Shown piece by piece: positions 1 through 6,908 of a stretch of 8,519 nucleotides of DNA. The notes under the pieces are model-generated. The model was not told where the DNA came from. It did no database searches and was given only the letters and a program-made list of their open reading frames with translations. The DNA is from an uncultured Kroppenstedtia sp. (lineage in GTDB: Bacteria; Bacillota; Bacilli; Thermoactinomycetales; DSM-45169). Numbering within the stretch: position 1 is the stretch's first letter; each line of letters begins with the position of its first letter. The stretch spans positions 1 to 8,519 of the forward strand of contig CAUGKZ010000052.1 of NCBI GenBank assembly GCA_959600065.1. The letters run 5' to 3'. Position numbers and translations under genes: made by a program.

Positions 1-2
1 AA

Positions 3-47
3 AGCAAAAACTTGTTTGAGCTTCTTTCGATCAAACAAGTTTTTGCT
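3..47 (-). terminator. Intrinsic terminator of dapF (17-bp inverted repeat)
   Basis: Positions 3-19 and 31-47 are perfect inverted copies (17 bp) around an 11-nt spacer. On the minus strand the hairpin starts one base after the dapF stop codon. The outer part of the stem is an A5 run on one side and a T5 run on the other, so the RNA looks like A-tract, CUUGUUUGA stem, loop, stem, U-tract. It could therefore terminate in both directions. The stem is AT-rich, which is less typical than the GC-rich terminators elsewhere in the window. Confidence 0.75.
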
Positions 48-48
48 C

Positions 49-900
49 TCAATGGATTCCTTTCGATCCCTCGTTCCACTCGCCTTCAAAGACCATCTGA
101 GCGGGACCGGTCATATAGACCCGATCCTCCGCTTCCCGCCATTCGATTTCCAGATCGCCGCCCTTGAGATGCACCCGAGCCCGGCGATCGGCGATTCCGT
201 TCAGGACAGCCGCGACGAGGGAGGCACAGGCCCCTGTCCCGCAGGCGAGGGTGGGACCGACGCCCCGTTCCCACACCCGCATCTCCAGTTCCTGGGGAGA
301 GTGAACCGTCACAAACTCCACATTGGTTTTGTTGGGGAAAAGCGGGTGGTTCTCCAGCCGAGGACCCCAAGTCTCCACTGGAAATGCGGCGGCATCATTC
401 ACAAAGACCACCGCATGGGGATTGCCCATGGAGACCGCAGTCAAGCGGAAACTCTCTTTCTCGATCTGAAGGGGATGGTCCACCACCCGCTCCCCTTCCC
501 TAGCCACTGGAACCCGATTCGCCTCCAGAATCGGCTGCCCCATATCGACGCAAATACTTTCCACCTGGCTCCCGTCGGTTTGCAGCCAGATCCGTTGTAG
601 ACCTGCCTGCGTCTCCACGGTGATCTCCTTTTTCGCCCCGGAAATCCGCTCATAATAATACTTGGCTACGCAACGAACTGCATTTCCGCACTGTTCCGCC
701 TCGCTACCGTCGGCATTCAGAATCCGCATGCGAAGATCCCCCGTCTGGGACGGGAGCAGGAAAACCCAGCCGTCGGCCCCGACTCCAAAACGACGGTCAC
801 ACAGACGGCGCGCCAGTTGGGGAGCCCCCTCTGGCAAGGCATCTGCTGTAACCACGATAAAATCATTGCCCAATCCGTGCATTTTTGTAAATCGCATCAT
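49..900 (-). CDS. dapF: Diaminopimelate epimerase DapF
   Basis: Cofactor-independent epimerase converting LL-2,6-diaminopimelate to meso-DAP, the last step before lysine and the peptidoglycan cross-linking residue; cytoplasmic. The protein carries the N-terminal signature MRFTKMHGLGNDF, the first active-site cysteine in EQCGNAVRC (about residue 70) and the second in ACGTGACAS (about residue 219), with the MGNPHAVVF and ERGVGPT motifs between them. This is the complete two-fold pseudosymmetric DapF layout, about 283 residues, normal for the family. The frame is open upstream to an ATG at 999, but the extra 33 residues do not resemble DapF. Two adjacent ATGs at 900 and 897 are the likely starts; neither has a strong Shine-Dalgarno (a weak GGTAGAG lies about 9 nt before 900), so the exact start is uncertain by one codon. 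It lies 134 bp downstream of the ATPase gene on the same strand and may be co-transcribed with it. Confidence 0.95.
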   Translation of the reverse strand: MMRFTKMHGLGNDFIVVTADALPEGAPQLARRLCDRRFGVGADGWVFLLPSQTGDLRMRILNADGSEAEQCGNAVRCVAKYYYERISGAKKEITVETQAGLQRIWLQTDGSQVESICVDMGQPILEANRVPVAREGERVVDHPLQIEKESFRLTAVSMGNPHAVVFVNDAAAFPVETWGPRLENHPLFPNKTNVEFVTVHSPQELEMRVWERGVGPTLACGTGACASLVAAVLNGIADRRARVHLKGGDLEIEWREAEDRVYMTGPAQMVFEGEWNEGSKGIH

Positions 901-949
901 TGACGGCGTCTCTACCAAGCGCCTATCTTCCTTTCCGGCCAAGAAGAAC

Positions 950-973
950 CCGATGGCACCGAAGCACCATCGG
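950..973 (-). terminator. Stem-loop with UUCG loop between the ATPase gene and dapF
   Basis: On the minus strand 973-964 and 959-950 pair over 10 bp (two G-U wobbles) around a UUCG tetraloop closed by C-G, an unusually stable loop type. The bases that follow (GGTTCTTCTTGG) hold only a broken T-run, so this could be a weak terminator for the ATPase transcript, a processing or stability element, or an attenuator ahead of dapF. The structure is visible; the function is inferred. Confidence 0.4.
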
Positions 974-987
974 TCTCTCCCCTTTCC

Positions 988-1012
988 TGGGATATGCATT
1001 GAGCATACCCCA
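988..1012 (-). other. Second stem-loop downstream of the ATPase stop codon
   Basis: 988-997 and 1003-1012 pair over 10 bp with one G-U wobble and a 5-nt loop. No T-run follows. It lies just 5' of the UUCG hairpin in the minus-strand transcript, so two stem-loops stand in tandem between the ATPase stop (1035) and the dapF start (900). Confidence 0.4.
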
Positions 1013-1034
1013 GAGACACACTTTTTTCAACGAC

Positions 1035-3773
1035 TCATCCAGGGTGAACCGGCTGCCGGATCGGACGGATGAGATCAATCAATCCCGCCAACAAGGTGGG
1101 CAACGTCGATGCCGCAACCACCAGAACCCATTCTCGGAAGCCGAGGGCCACTGTATGGAAGATCGGTTGCAGCGGAGGATAGTACATCACCACCAGCAAC
1201 AACAGAGCCGAGGAGACGACAGCCAATAGCAGTGGAAGATTGTTCAAAGGGTTGCGATGAAAGACCGACTGGTTACTGCGACAATCAAAAACATAAACCA
1301 ACTGGGCCAGCACCAAGGTGGCAAAGGCGATGGTCTGAGCCCGTACCAGGTCATCCGGCATCTCATGATAAGCCACCCAGAACGCGCCTAGGGTGAAGGT
1401 GCCGATCAGCAAACCCCGGGAGACGATTTTCCACCCGACCCCTCGGGCAAAAATACTTTCGCGGCTGTTACGGGGCGGTCGGTCCATCGTATCGTCTTCT
1501 CCCGGATCCACTCCCAGAGCCATGGCCGGGAGCCCATCGGTGACCAGGTTGACCCACAAAATCTGGATCGGGACCAAGGGCAAGGGCATCCCAGCCAACA
1601 TCGCCAGAAACATGACCAGGATCTCGCCCACATTGCTGGCCAATAGGTAGCTGATAAATTTGCGGATATTGTCGTAGATATTTCGCCCTTCCTCAATCGC
1701 CGAGACGATCGTGGCAAAATTGTCATCGGACAAGACCAGAGAGGAAGCCTCCTTGGACACATCCGTCCCTGTCATCCCCATAGCGATCCCGATATCCGCC
1801 GCCTTGATCGCCGGTGCATCGTTCACCCCGTCTCCAGTCATAGCCACTACATCTCCGTCCTTCTGCAGGGCTTTCACGATCTTCAGTTTGTGTTCCGGGG
1901 ACACCCGTGCATAAACCTGGATGTTTTTCGCCTTCTGTTCAAACTCCTGGTCGCTCATCCGCTGCAAATCATTGCCGTTGGCCGTGAGCCCTCCCTCTCT
2001 CAAAATCCCCAACTGTCGAGCGATAGCTACGGCGGTGGTCTGGTGGTCCCCGGTGATCATCACGGTACGAATCCCAGCCCGGCGACAGGTGCGGATCGCT
2101 TTTTTCACCTCTTCCCGAGGCGGATCGATCATCCCGGCCAGCCCGACAAACACCAACTCTCGCTCCGCTTCAGATTCCCCGCCGGGATCGGTTCCCTTCC
2201 ATTCGCGATAAGCGAAAGCCAGGTTGCGAAGGGCCATCGCCGCCAGCTGATCGTTATGGGAAAGAATTTTCTCCCGCAACGCCTCCGTGAGGGGAACCGG
2301 GCGTCCCCCTTGCAGGAAGTGTGTACACCGGTTCAGCAACACGTCAGGGGCCCCTTTGGCCATCAACAGGCGCTGTCCTTTCCCCTTTTCCACGAGGACC
2401 GACATCATCTTCCGCTCTGAATCAAAGGGGAACTCCCGCACCCGCTTCCACTCTCTTCCCAGGTTTTCCCCGGTGTGCCCTCCCTTCGCCCCGACCACCA
2501 TCAGTGCCCCTTCCGTGGGGTCCCCGTCTACCCGCCAACTCGCCTGTTTGCGTCTGAGCATGCCCTCCCGGTTACTTTCCCGGATCAGTCTCGCATTATT
2601 ACAGAGAACCGCCACTTCCAATAGACGCTTTAATCCGAGGTCTCTGTCGGGATTCACCTTGTGGCCGTCAAAACTGAACTCCCCTTCCGGCTCATAGCCG
2701 GATCCTGATACCTCCAAGCGGCGCCCGTCCACCCACAAGTGAGTCACCGTCATCTTGTTCTGGGTCAAAGTCCCGGTCTTATCCGAACAGATCACCGAGG
2801 CACAGCCCAAGGTCTCCACAGAGGGAAGTTTGCGGACAATGGCCCGCCTCCGGATCATCCGTTGCACTCCGAGGGCCAGAGCGACGGTGACAATCGCTGG
2901 CAACCCCTCAGGGATCGCGGCCACCGCCAGACTGACACCGGCGAGGAACATTTTGTAGGCGTCATGCCCGTGAACGATCCCGGTCAACACCACGACCGCC
3001 GTCAGGAACAGAGACACGACGATCAACACTTTTCCCAGCTGTTCCAGCCGATTCTGCAGCGGGGTCTGCATCGACTCCGTGGTTTGGATCAGGTGGGCGA
3101 TCTTTCCCATCTCCGTCTTCATCCCGGTAAACACCACCACCCCGATCCCGGTGCCCCGGACAGCCATCGTCCCTAGGAAGGCCATGTTTTTGCGATCTCC
3201 CAGAGACACTTCCTCGCCTCCGCGAATAGCGTCGCCGGTCTTGCTGACCGGTACCGACTCCCCGGTCAGAGCTGATTCTTCAATGTATAGATTCTCCCCA
3301 TGGATCAAGCGCAGATCGGCGGGAATCCGATCTCCGCTCTCCAGGGAGACGATATCCCCCGGCACGATCTCCGCCGCCGGGATCCGCTTCCAGGAACCGT
3401 TTCGCTTCACTCGAGCCATGGGAGCGGACAATTCCTTCAGTGCCGTCAAGGATTTCTCTGCCCGGAATTCCTGAATAAATCCGAGGATGGCGTTCAACAG
3501 GACAATGGCAATGATGGCGATCGCATCGGTATATTCCCCCAGAAGTCCGGAGACCAGTGTAGCCGCCAATAACACCAGCACCATAAAGTCCTTGAATTGG
3601 TTTAACAACAAGGCCACCGGGGACAATCTTTTTCCCTCGGCCAACTGGTTGGGCCCCACCTTTTTCTGTCGTTTCTCCGCTTCCGAATCCTCCAGCCCTT
3701 CCGCTGGATCCACATCAAAGTGGGCAGTCAACCTCTCCATGTTCCAATCCAGATAACGGCTGCCTTCCGACAC
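1035..3773 (-). CDS. Calcium-transporting P-type ATPase (PII type, YloB-like)
   Basis: Membrane pump using ATP to export Ca2+ from the cytoplasm. In the 912-residue product: N-terminal cation-ATPase domain; actuator loop TGES (170-173); M4 motif IPEGLPA (E289); phosphorylation site DKTGTLTQN (D331); nucleotide-binding KGAPD (K473); MIDPPRE (550); MITGDH (D576); hinge TGDGVNDAP (646-654). Ten membrane segments are expected. Ca2+-site residues match SERCA: E289 (M4), SNVGE N714/E717 (M5) and NLVTDG N742/D746 (M6). The M8 segment TLVLAQL appears to have Gln (about 824) where SERCA has Glu908, as plasma-membrane Ca2+-ATPases do, suggesting one Ca2+ per cycle; this rests on hand alignment. I chose the GTG at 3773 because AAGGGGGAGGG lies just upstream; an ATG at 3812 would add 13 unconserved residues and has no such site. 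Divergent from rqcH, the yloA/yloB neighbourhood known in Bacillus. YloB homologues are linked to Ca2+ handling and spore germination; this is family knowledge only. Confidence 0.95.
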   Translation of the reverse strand: MSEGSRYLDWNMERLTAHFDVDPAEGLEDSEAEKRQKKVGPNQLAEGKRLSPVALLLNQFKDFMVLVLLAATLVSGLLGEYTDAIAIIAIVLLNAILGFIQEFRAEKSLTALKELSAPMARVKRNGSWKRIPAAEIVPGDIVSLESGDRIPADLRLIHGENLYIEESALTGESVPVSKTGDAIRGGEEVSLGDRKNMAFLGTMAVRGTGIGVVVFTGMKTEMGKIAHLIQTTESMQTPLQNRLEQLGKVLIVVSLFLTAVVVLTGIVHGHDAYKMFLAGVSLAVAAIPEGLPAIVTVALALGVQRMIRRRAIVRKLPSVETLGCASVICSDKTGTLTQNKMTVTHLWVDGRRLEVSGSGYEPEGEFSFDGHKVNPDRDLGLKRLLEVAVLCNNARLIRESNREGMLRRKQASWRVDGDPTEGALMVVGAKGGHTGENLGREWKRVREFPFDSERKMMSVLVEKGKGQRLLMAKGAPDVLLNRCTHFLQGGRPVPLTEALREKILSHNDQLAAMALRNLAFAYREWKGTDPGGESEAERELVFVGLAGMIDPPREEVKKAIRTCRRAGIRTVMITGDHQTTAVAIARQLGILREGGLTANGNDLQRMSDQEFEQKAKNIQVYARVSPEHKLKIVKALQKDGDVVAMTGDGVNDAPAIKAADIGIAMGMTGTDVSKEASSLVLSDDNFATIVSAIEEGRNIYDNIRKFISYLLASNVGEILVMFLAMLAGMPLPLVPIQILWVNLVTDGLPAMALGVDPGEDDTMDRPPRNSRESIFARGVGWKIVSRGLLIGTFTLGAFWVAYHEMPDDLVRAQTIAFATLVLAQLVYVFDCRSNQSVFHRNPLNNLPLLLAVVSSALLLLVVMYYPPLQPIFHTVALGFREWVLVVAASTLPTLLAGLIDLIRPIRQPVHPG

Positions 3774-3776
3774 GTT

Positions 3777-3787
3777 CCCTCCCCCTT
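3777..3787 (-). promoter_or_regulatory. Ribosome-binding site fixing the GTG start of the ATPase gene
   Basis: On the minus strand AAGGGGGAGGG stands just before the GTG at 3773-3771 (AAC between). It decides the start in favour of GTG over the ATG at 3812, which lies upstream of this site. Confidence 0.75.
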
Positions 3788-3804
3788 TGTCCCAAAAGCG
3801 TCTT

Positions 3805-3833
3805 ATGATCACTCTATTCAGACAGGCTGTGAA
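3805..3833 (-). promoter_or_regulatory. Possible promoter for the ATPase gene
   Basis: On the minus strand TTCACA (3833-3828) is followed after 17 bp by GATCAT (3810-3805). Each box matches the sigma-A consensus at about four or five of six positions. This lies 30-60 bp upstream of the GTG start. It is the best candidate seen but weak. Confidence 0.3.
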
Positions 3834-3881
3834 TCATGCCCAGAAGAAAAGGGGGGAAGGCGTGAGATCCATCTCCGGATC

Positions 3882-3911
3882 ATCACAGGAGGTCTTCTTT
3901 CGTGCTATACT
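3882..3911 (+). promoter_or_regulatory. Promoter of rqcH (extended -10)
   Basis: TGCTATACT at 3903-3911 is an extended -10 (TG-N-TATACT). An imperfect -35, ATCACA (3882-3887), stands 18 bp upstream. The -10 is 45 bp before the rqcH ATG. It shares the divergent intergenic region with the ATPase gene. Seen by inspection only. Confidence 0.5.
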
Positions 3912-3942
3912 GATAGATAGATTTTTTGCCCGTTGCCAATGA

Positions 3943-3949
3943 GAGGTGA
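3943..3949 (+). promoter_or_regulatory. Ribosome-binding site of rqcH
   Basis: GAGGTGA ends 7 nt before the ATG at 3957, fixing that start over the upstream in-frame TTG at 3933, which has no Shine-Dalgarno sequence. Confidence 0.7.
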
Positions 3950-3956
3950 AGCACCG

Positions 3957-5666
3957 ATGTCTATAGATGGAATCGCAATTCGAGCTGTGGTGCATGAGCT
4001 GGAGGAATGTCTGGTCGGCGGCCGGATCGCCAAGATTTATCAGCCGGGGGAAGCCGATCTGGTCTTGCACATTCGTACCAAAGGCAAAAATCGGCGACTG
4101 TTTCTGTCGGCCCACCCCGCCTATCCTCGCCTTCATCTGACAGAACAACCCCTGGACAATCCCCTGACCCCGCCGATGTTTTGCATGCTGTTGCGAAAAC
4201 ATTGTGAGGGGGGCGTAATCGAGGGGATCCGCCAGGACGGGATGGAACGGATCGTCCATATGGATCTTCGCTGCCGAGATGAGTTGGGAGACGAAGTGAT
4301 CCGCCGCCTGGTGGTGGAAGTGATGGGACGACACAGCAACATCATCTTGATCGATCCCGCCTCAGGAAAAATCCTGGACGGCATCCGCCGGGTCACCCCG
4401 GATATCAGCCGTCACCGTCAAATCCTGCCCGGCCTCTTCTATCAAACCCCACCGGAACAAAACAAAAAAGATCCCTTGGCGACCGACCGGGGAGAATTTC
4501 TGCGCTCTCTCCACTTCAATCAAGGAAAGATGGATCGACAGATCGTGGCCCAGTTTGCCGGGATCGGACCCCAAACTGCCCGGGAGATCCTGCACCGAGG
4601 CGGTCTGGGAGATCGGGAACAGCTGGGGGCCGCCTTTCACACTCTGATGGAGGAGATCCGAGATCACCAGTACCATCCCCAGATCGTATATGCCCGCAAA
4701 CCGTCTTTCTCTGTGATCCATCTCACCCATCTCCAAGGAGAACGGAGGACATTCGACTCGGTCAGCCGCTGCCTGGAATCCTTCTTTTACGGAAAGGCTG
4801 AACGGGACCGAGTCCGGCAACAAAACCATGATCTGATCCGCAATCTGAAAAACATCCTCGACAAAAATGAGACCAAGATTAAGAAGCTGACACAGGAATC
4901 AAAGGACAGCGAAAAAGCGGAGACCCACCGGATCTACGGGGAGCTCCTTACGGCTTATATGCATCAGGTGAAGCGAGGGGACTCGGTATTAAAAGCCATC
5001 AACTACTACGACCCTGAAGCACCGGAAGTGACCATCCCTCTCGACCCCCGGTTCACTCCGTCGGAAAACGCCCAGCGCTACTTCCGGCTGTACAATAAAG
5101 CCAAATCCGCCCGCAAATGGAACCGGGAGCAAATCGAAAAAACCCGCCGGGAAAATAAGTACCTGGAATCCGTTCTGGTCCAGTTGCAGAATGCGGGACC
5201 CCGAGAAGCGGAAGAGATCAAAGAAGAACTTCAAGAAGAGGGCTGGCTCAAGACGAAACCGCAAAAAAAACGTAAAAAACAAACCCGTAAACCCGAGCCG
5301 GACACCTACTTTTCTTCGGAAGGGATTCCGATTCTGGTGGGACGGAACAATAAGCAGAACGATCTGCTCACCCACCGGATCGCCTCCCCCACGGACACCT
5401 GGCTTCATACTCAAGAGATTCCAGGCTCCCATGTGGTGATCCGAGGGAAGAATTTCGGAGAGGCGACTCTCCGGGAAGCGGCGATGCTGGCCGCCTGGCA
5501 CAGCAAAGCCCGGGAATCCAGTCAGGTTCCAGTGGATTATACCTTGGTCAAACATGTGAAGAAGCCATCCGGCACCTCGCCCGGCTTCGTTATCTACGAA
5601 GAACAGAAAACACTCTACATCACACCGGAGGAAAGCCAATTGCAAAAACTAAAAACCAAGGAATAA
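3957..5666 (+). CDS. rqcH: Ribosome quality control factor RqcH (NFACT/NEMF family; YloA/FbpA)
   Basis: Bacterial homologue of Rqc2/NEMF. In B. subtilis RqcH binds the split 50S subunit carrying a stalled peptidyl-tRNA and recruits tRNA-Ala to add a C-terminal poly-alanine degron. Older annotations call the family fibronectin-binding protein FbpA. The 569-residue product has the usual length and order: NFACT-N from MSIDGIAIRAVVHEL, with the conserved patches at about 23-28 (GRIAKIY) and 66-80; a helix-hairpin-helix patch FAGIGPQTAREIL (about 200-212); a long charged coiled coil (about 280-325 and 380-430); a very basic stretch (KPQKKRKKQTRKP, about 434-446); and the C-terminal NFACT-R/DUF814 domain with GRNNKQNDLLTHR, DTWLHTQEIPGSHVVI and FVIYEEQKTLYITP. 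At the position of the D97-R98 pair needed for tRNA binding in B. subtilis the protein has E97-R98. It is monocistronic: own promoter, terminator 8 bp after the stop. Confidence 0.95.
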   Translation: MSIDGIAIRAVVHELEECLVGGRIAKIYQPGEADLVLHIRTKGKNRRLFLSAHPAYPRLHLTEQPLDNPLTPPMFCMLLRKHCEGGVIEGIRQDGMERIVHMDLRCRDELGDEVIRRLVVEVMGRHSNIILIDPASGKILDGIRRVTPDISRHRQILPGLFYQTPPEQNKKDPLATDRGEFLRSLHFNQGKMDRQIVAQFAGIGPQTAREILHRGGLGDREQLGAAFHTLMEEIRDHQYHPQIVYARKPSFSVIHLTHLQGERRTFDSVSRCLESFFYGKAERDRVRQQNHDLIRNLKNILDKNETKIKKLTQESKDSEKAETHRIYGELLTAYMHQVKRGDSVLKAINYYDPEAPEVTIPLDPRFTPSENAQRYFRLYNKAKSARKWNREQIEKTRRENKYLESVLVQLQNAGPREAEEIKEELQEEGWLKTKPQKKRKKQTRKPEPDTYFSSEGIPILVGRNNKQNDLLTHRIASPTDTWLHTQEIPGSHVVIRGKNFGEATLREAAMLAAWHSKARESSQVPVDYTLVKHVKKPSGTSPGFVIYEEQKTLYITPEESQLQKLKTKE

Positions 5667-5673
5667 CTTTCAC

Positions 5674-5697
5674 GGAGGTGCGGATCGCCTCCTTTTT
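5674..5697 (+). terminator. Intrinsic terminator of rqcH
   Basis: GGAGGTG (5674-5680) pairs with CGCCTCC (5686-5692), 7 bp with one wobble and a 5-nt loop, followed by TTTTT (5693-5697). It begins 8 bases after the rqcH TAA. The sequence closely resembles the terminator at 6909-6932. Confidence 0.9.
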
Positions 5698-5737
5698 CAT
5701 TTTCAAAAAAATTAAAGAAGGAAATTCCTACTCCTGC

Positions 5738-5771
5738 TAGAACGGAATAAATAGACAGTAAATTCCGTCTA
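5738..5771 (+). promoter_or_regulatory. Inverted repeat in the leader of the amidase gene
   Basis: 5738-5748 and 5762-5771 are inverted copies (TAGACGGAAT, with one extra A in the left arm) separated by 13 bp. A second, competing pairing is possible between TAGAC (5752-5756) and GTCTA (5767-5771). The right arm ends three bases before the Shine-Dalgarno sequence. It may be a protein-binding operator or an RNA hairpin close to the ribosome-binding site; the sequence does not decide which. Confidence 0.4.
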
Positions 5772-5773
5772 TT

Positions 5774-5781
5774 AGGGAGGG
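5774..5781 (+). promoter_or_regulatory. Ribosome-binding site of the amidase gene
   Basis: AGGGAGGG lies 8 nt before the ATG at 5790, a strong Shine-Dalgarno site that fixes the start directly before a clear signal peptide. Confidence 0.75.
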
Positions 5782-6357
5782 AATTTGTAATGCTCAAAAG
5801 AGGCAGCAAGTACTTACTGGTCATCATGCTGGTCACCACTCTTTTGATCTCCCCTCAGGTGTCGGCCACTGAGAATCCCCACTCTTTGCAGCGCGCTTTC
5901 GAAGAAGCGGCAGCGGAATTCGATGTGCCGGTCCAGTTATTGATGGCGGTCAGCTATGCAGAAACCCGCTGGAATGATCACCAAGGCCAACCCAGCCACT
6001 TAAATGGGTATGGGGTGATGCACTTAGTGGATCATCCCAACCACCACACTTTGGATCAAGCCAGCCGCTTGCTCGACGAATCACCGGAACGTCTCAAAAC
6101 AGAGACTCCCCTAAACATCCGGGGCGGTGCCGCCGTTTTGGCTCGGATTGCCAAGAAGCAGAACAACCATCACTTGCCCGAGAAGCTTGGACAATGGTAT
6201 ACCGCAGTGGCGGAGTACGCTGGATATCAAGATGAAGCCGTCACCCGCCTTTACGTCGATGAAGTCTTCAAGGTGATACAAAAGGGAGCCAAGAAAAAGG
6301 TGAAAGGGGAAACTCTCCTTTTATCCCCTACACAGGTCAAACCCAACAAAGGAAAAT

Positions 6358-6879
6358 ATGAGAAAGCAACCACCCCCATCGGGAAAAAAGCCACCCCGGA
6401 TTACCCCAACGCCCATTGGGTCGCCGCTCACGGCAATAACTACACCGCCGCCAACCGAGAGAGATGGGAACCAGATCCAGTATGTGGTCATTCACACGAC
6501 CCAGGGTTCCTATGCTGGCTCGATCAGCTGGTTTCAAAATCCCAGTGCCAGCGTCAGTGCCCACTATGTCATCCGCTCCAGTGACGGAGACGTCACCCAG
6601 ATGGTTCAAAACCAGGATATCGCCTGGCATGCGGGCAACTGGGATTACAATGTGCATAGTATCGGCATCGAACATGAAGGCTACGTCGAGGAGGCGGGAT
6701 GGTATACAGACTCCCTCTACCGCTCTTCCGCCGCCCTTACCCGCTGGTTGTGTGACACCTACGATATTCCCCGGGATCGGAAGCACATCATCGGACACAA
6801 TCAAGTTCCCGGCGCCACCCACACCGACCCCGGTCCATTGTGGGATTGGGACTGGTATATGAGTTTGGTCAATCAGTAA
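6358..6879 (+). CDS. Amidase_2 domain as a possible separate reading frame
   Basis: This is the 3' frame of the broken hydrolase read from the ATG at 6358. AAAGGA (6348-6353) lies 4 nt before it, so internal initiation is conceivable. The first 35 residues (proline-rich) are an out-of-frame reading of the upstream domain's linker and have no family resemblance; the true domain begins at about DGNQIQYVVIH. The 173-residue product would have all the zinc-binding motifs but no signal peptide, so it would stay in the cytoplasm away from its substrate. I regard it as the 3' fragment of one gene rather than a gene of its own. Confidence 0.35.
   Translation: MRKQPPPSGKKPPRITPTPIGSPLTAITTPPPTERDGNQIQYVVIHTTQGSYAGSISWFQNPSASVSAHYVIRSSDGDVTQMVQNQDIAWHAGNWDYNVHSIGIEHEGYVEEAGWYTDSLYRSSAALTRWLCDTYDIPRDRKHIIGHNQVPGATHTDPGPLWDWDWYMSLVNQ
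6457..6464 (+). repeat. (GA)4 dinucleotide tract at the frameshift
   Basis: GAGAGAGA is embedded in AACCGAGAGAGATGGGAAC, exactly where homology switches frame. With five units the codons would read Asn-Arg-Glu-Arg-Asp-Gly-Asn-Gln and both domains would be in one frame; with four they are not. Confidence 0.8.
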
Positions 6880-6908
6880 ATCTTGTCCGACCTTGAACAA
6901 GCTCTTTC

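Larger units (their letters stand above)
5790..6879 (+). pseudogene. Secreted cell-wall hydrolase: transglycosylase-like + Amidase_2, split by a frameshift
   Basis: Two reading frames make one protein. Frame A (5790-6584 to its stop, homologous part to about 6462) starts with a signal peptide (MLKRGSK, hydrophobic core, likely cleavage after VSA at residue 26), then a lytic-transglycosylase-like helical domain (about 34-170) with the putative catalytic Glu58 in AVSYAETRW and the GYGVMHL motif, then a Lys/Pro-rich linker (about 165-205). Frame B (from about 6463 to 6879) holds a complete Amidase_2 domain: zinc ligand His in VVIHTTQGS, VSAHYVIR, AWHAGNWDYN, SIGIEHEGY, His in IIGHNQVPG and Asp in THTDPGPLWDWDW. 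Amidase_2 enzymes cut the MurNAc-L-Ala bond. The join is at (GA)4 (6457-6464); one more GA would give a continuous product of about 363 residues. After the shift frame A runs about 40 unrelated, Cys-rich residues to its stop. The lesion may be real, phase-variable or a sequencing error. Both domains otherwise look intact, so any decay is recent. Confidence 0.85.

Noticed and set aside
16..600. 194-residue plus-strand open frame
   Set aside because: It lies wholly opposite dapF, whose catalytic motifs are unambiguous; its sequence shows no family features and it begins inside the dapF terminator.
901..999. N-terminal extension of dapF from the ATG at 999
   Set aside because: The extra 33 residues lack DapF resemblance, include the two intergenic hairpins, and the conserved start MRFTKMHGLGNDF follows directly from 900/897.
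3834..4334. 166-residue minus-strand open frame over the rqcH 5' end
   Set aside because: It is antisense to conserved RqcH coding sequence and spans the rqcH promoter; no ribosome-binding site or recognisable motif.
4989..5645. 218-residue minus-strand open frame
   Set aside because: Fully antisense to the conserved RqcH C-terminal half; composition is that of a shadow frame.
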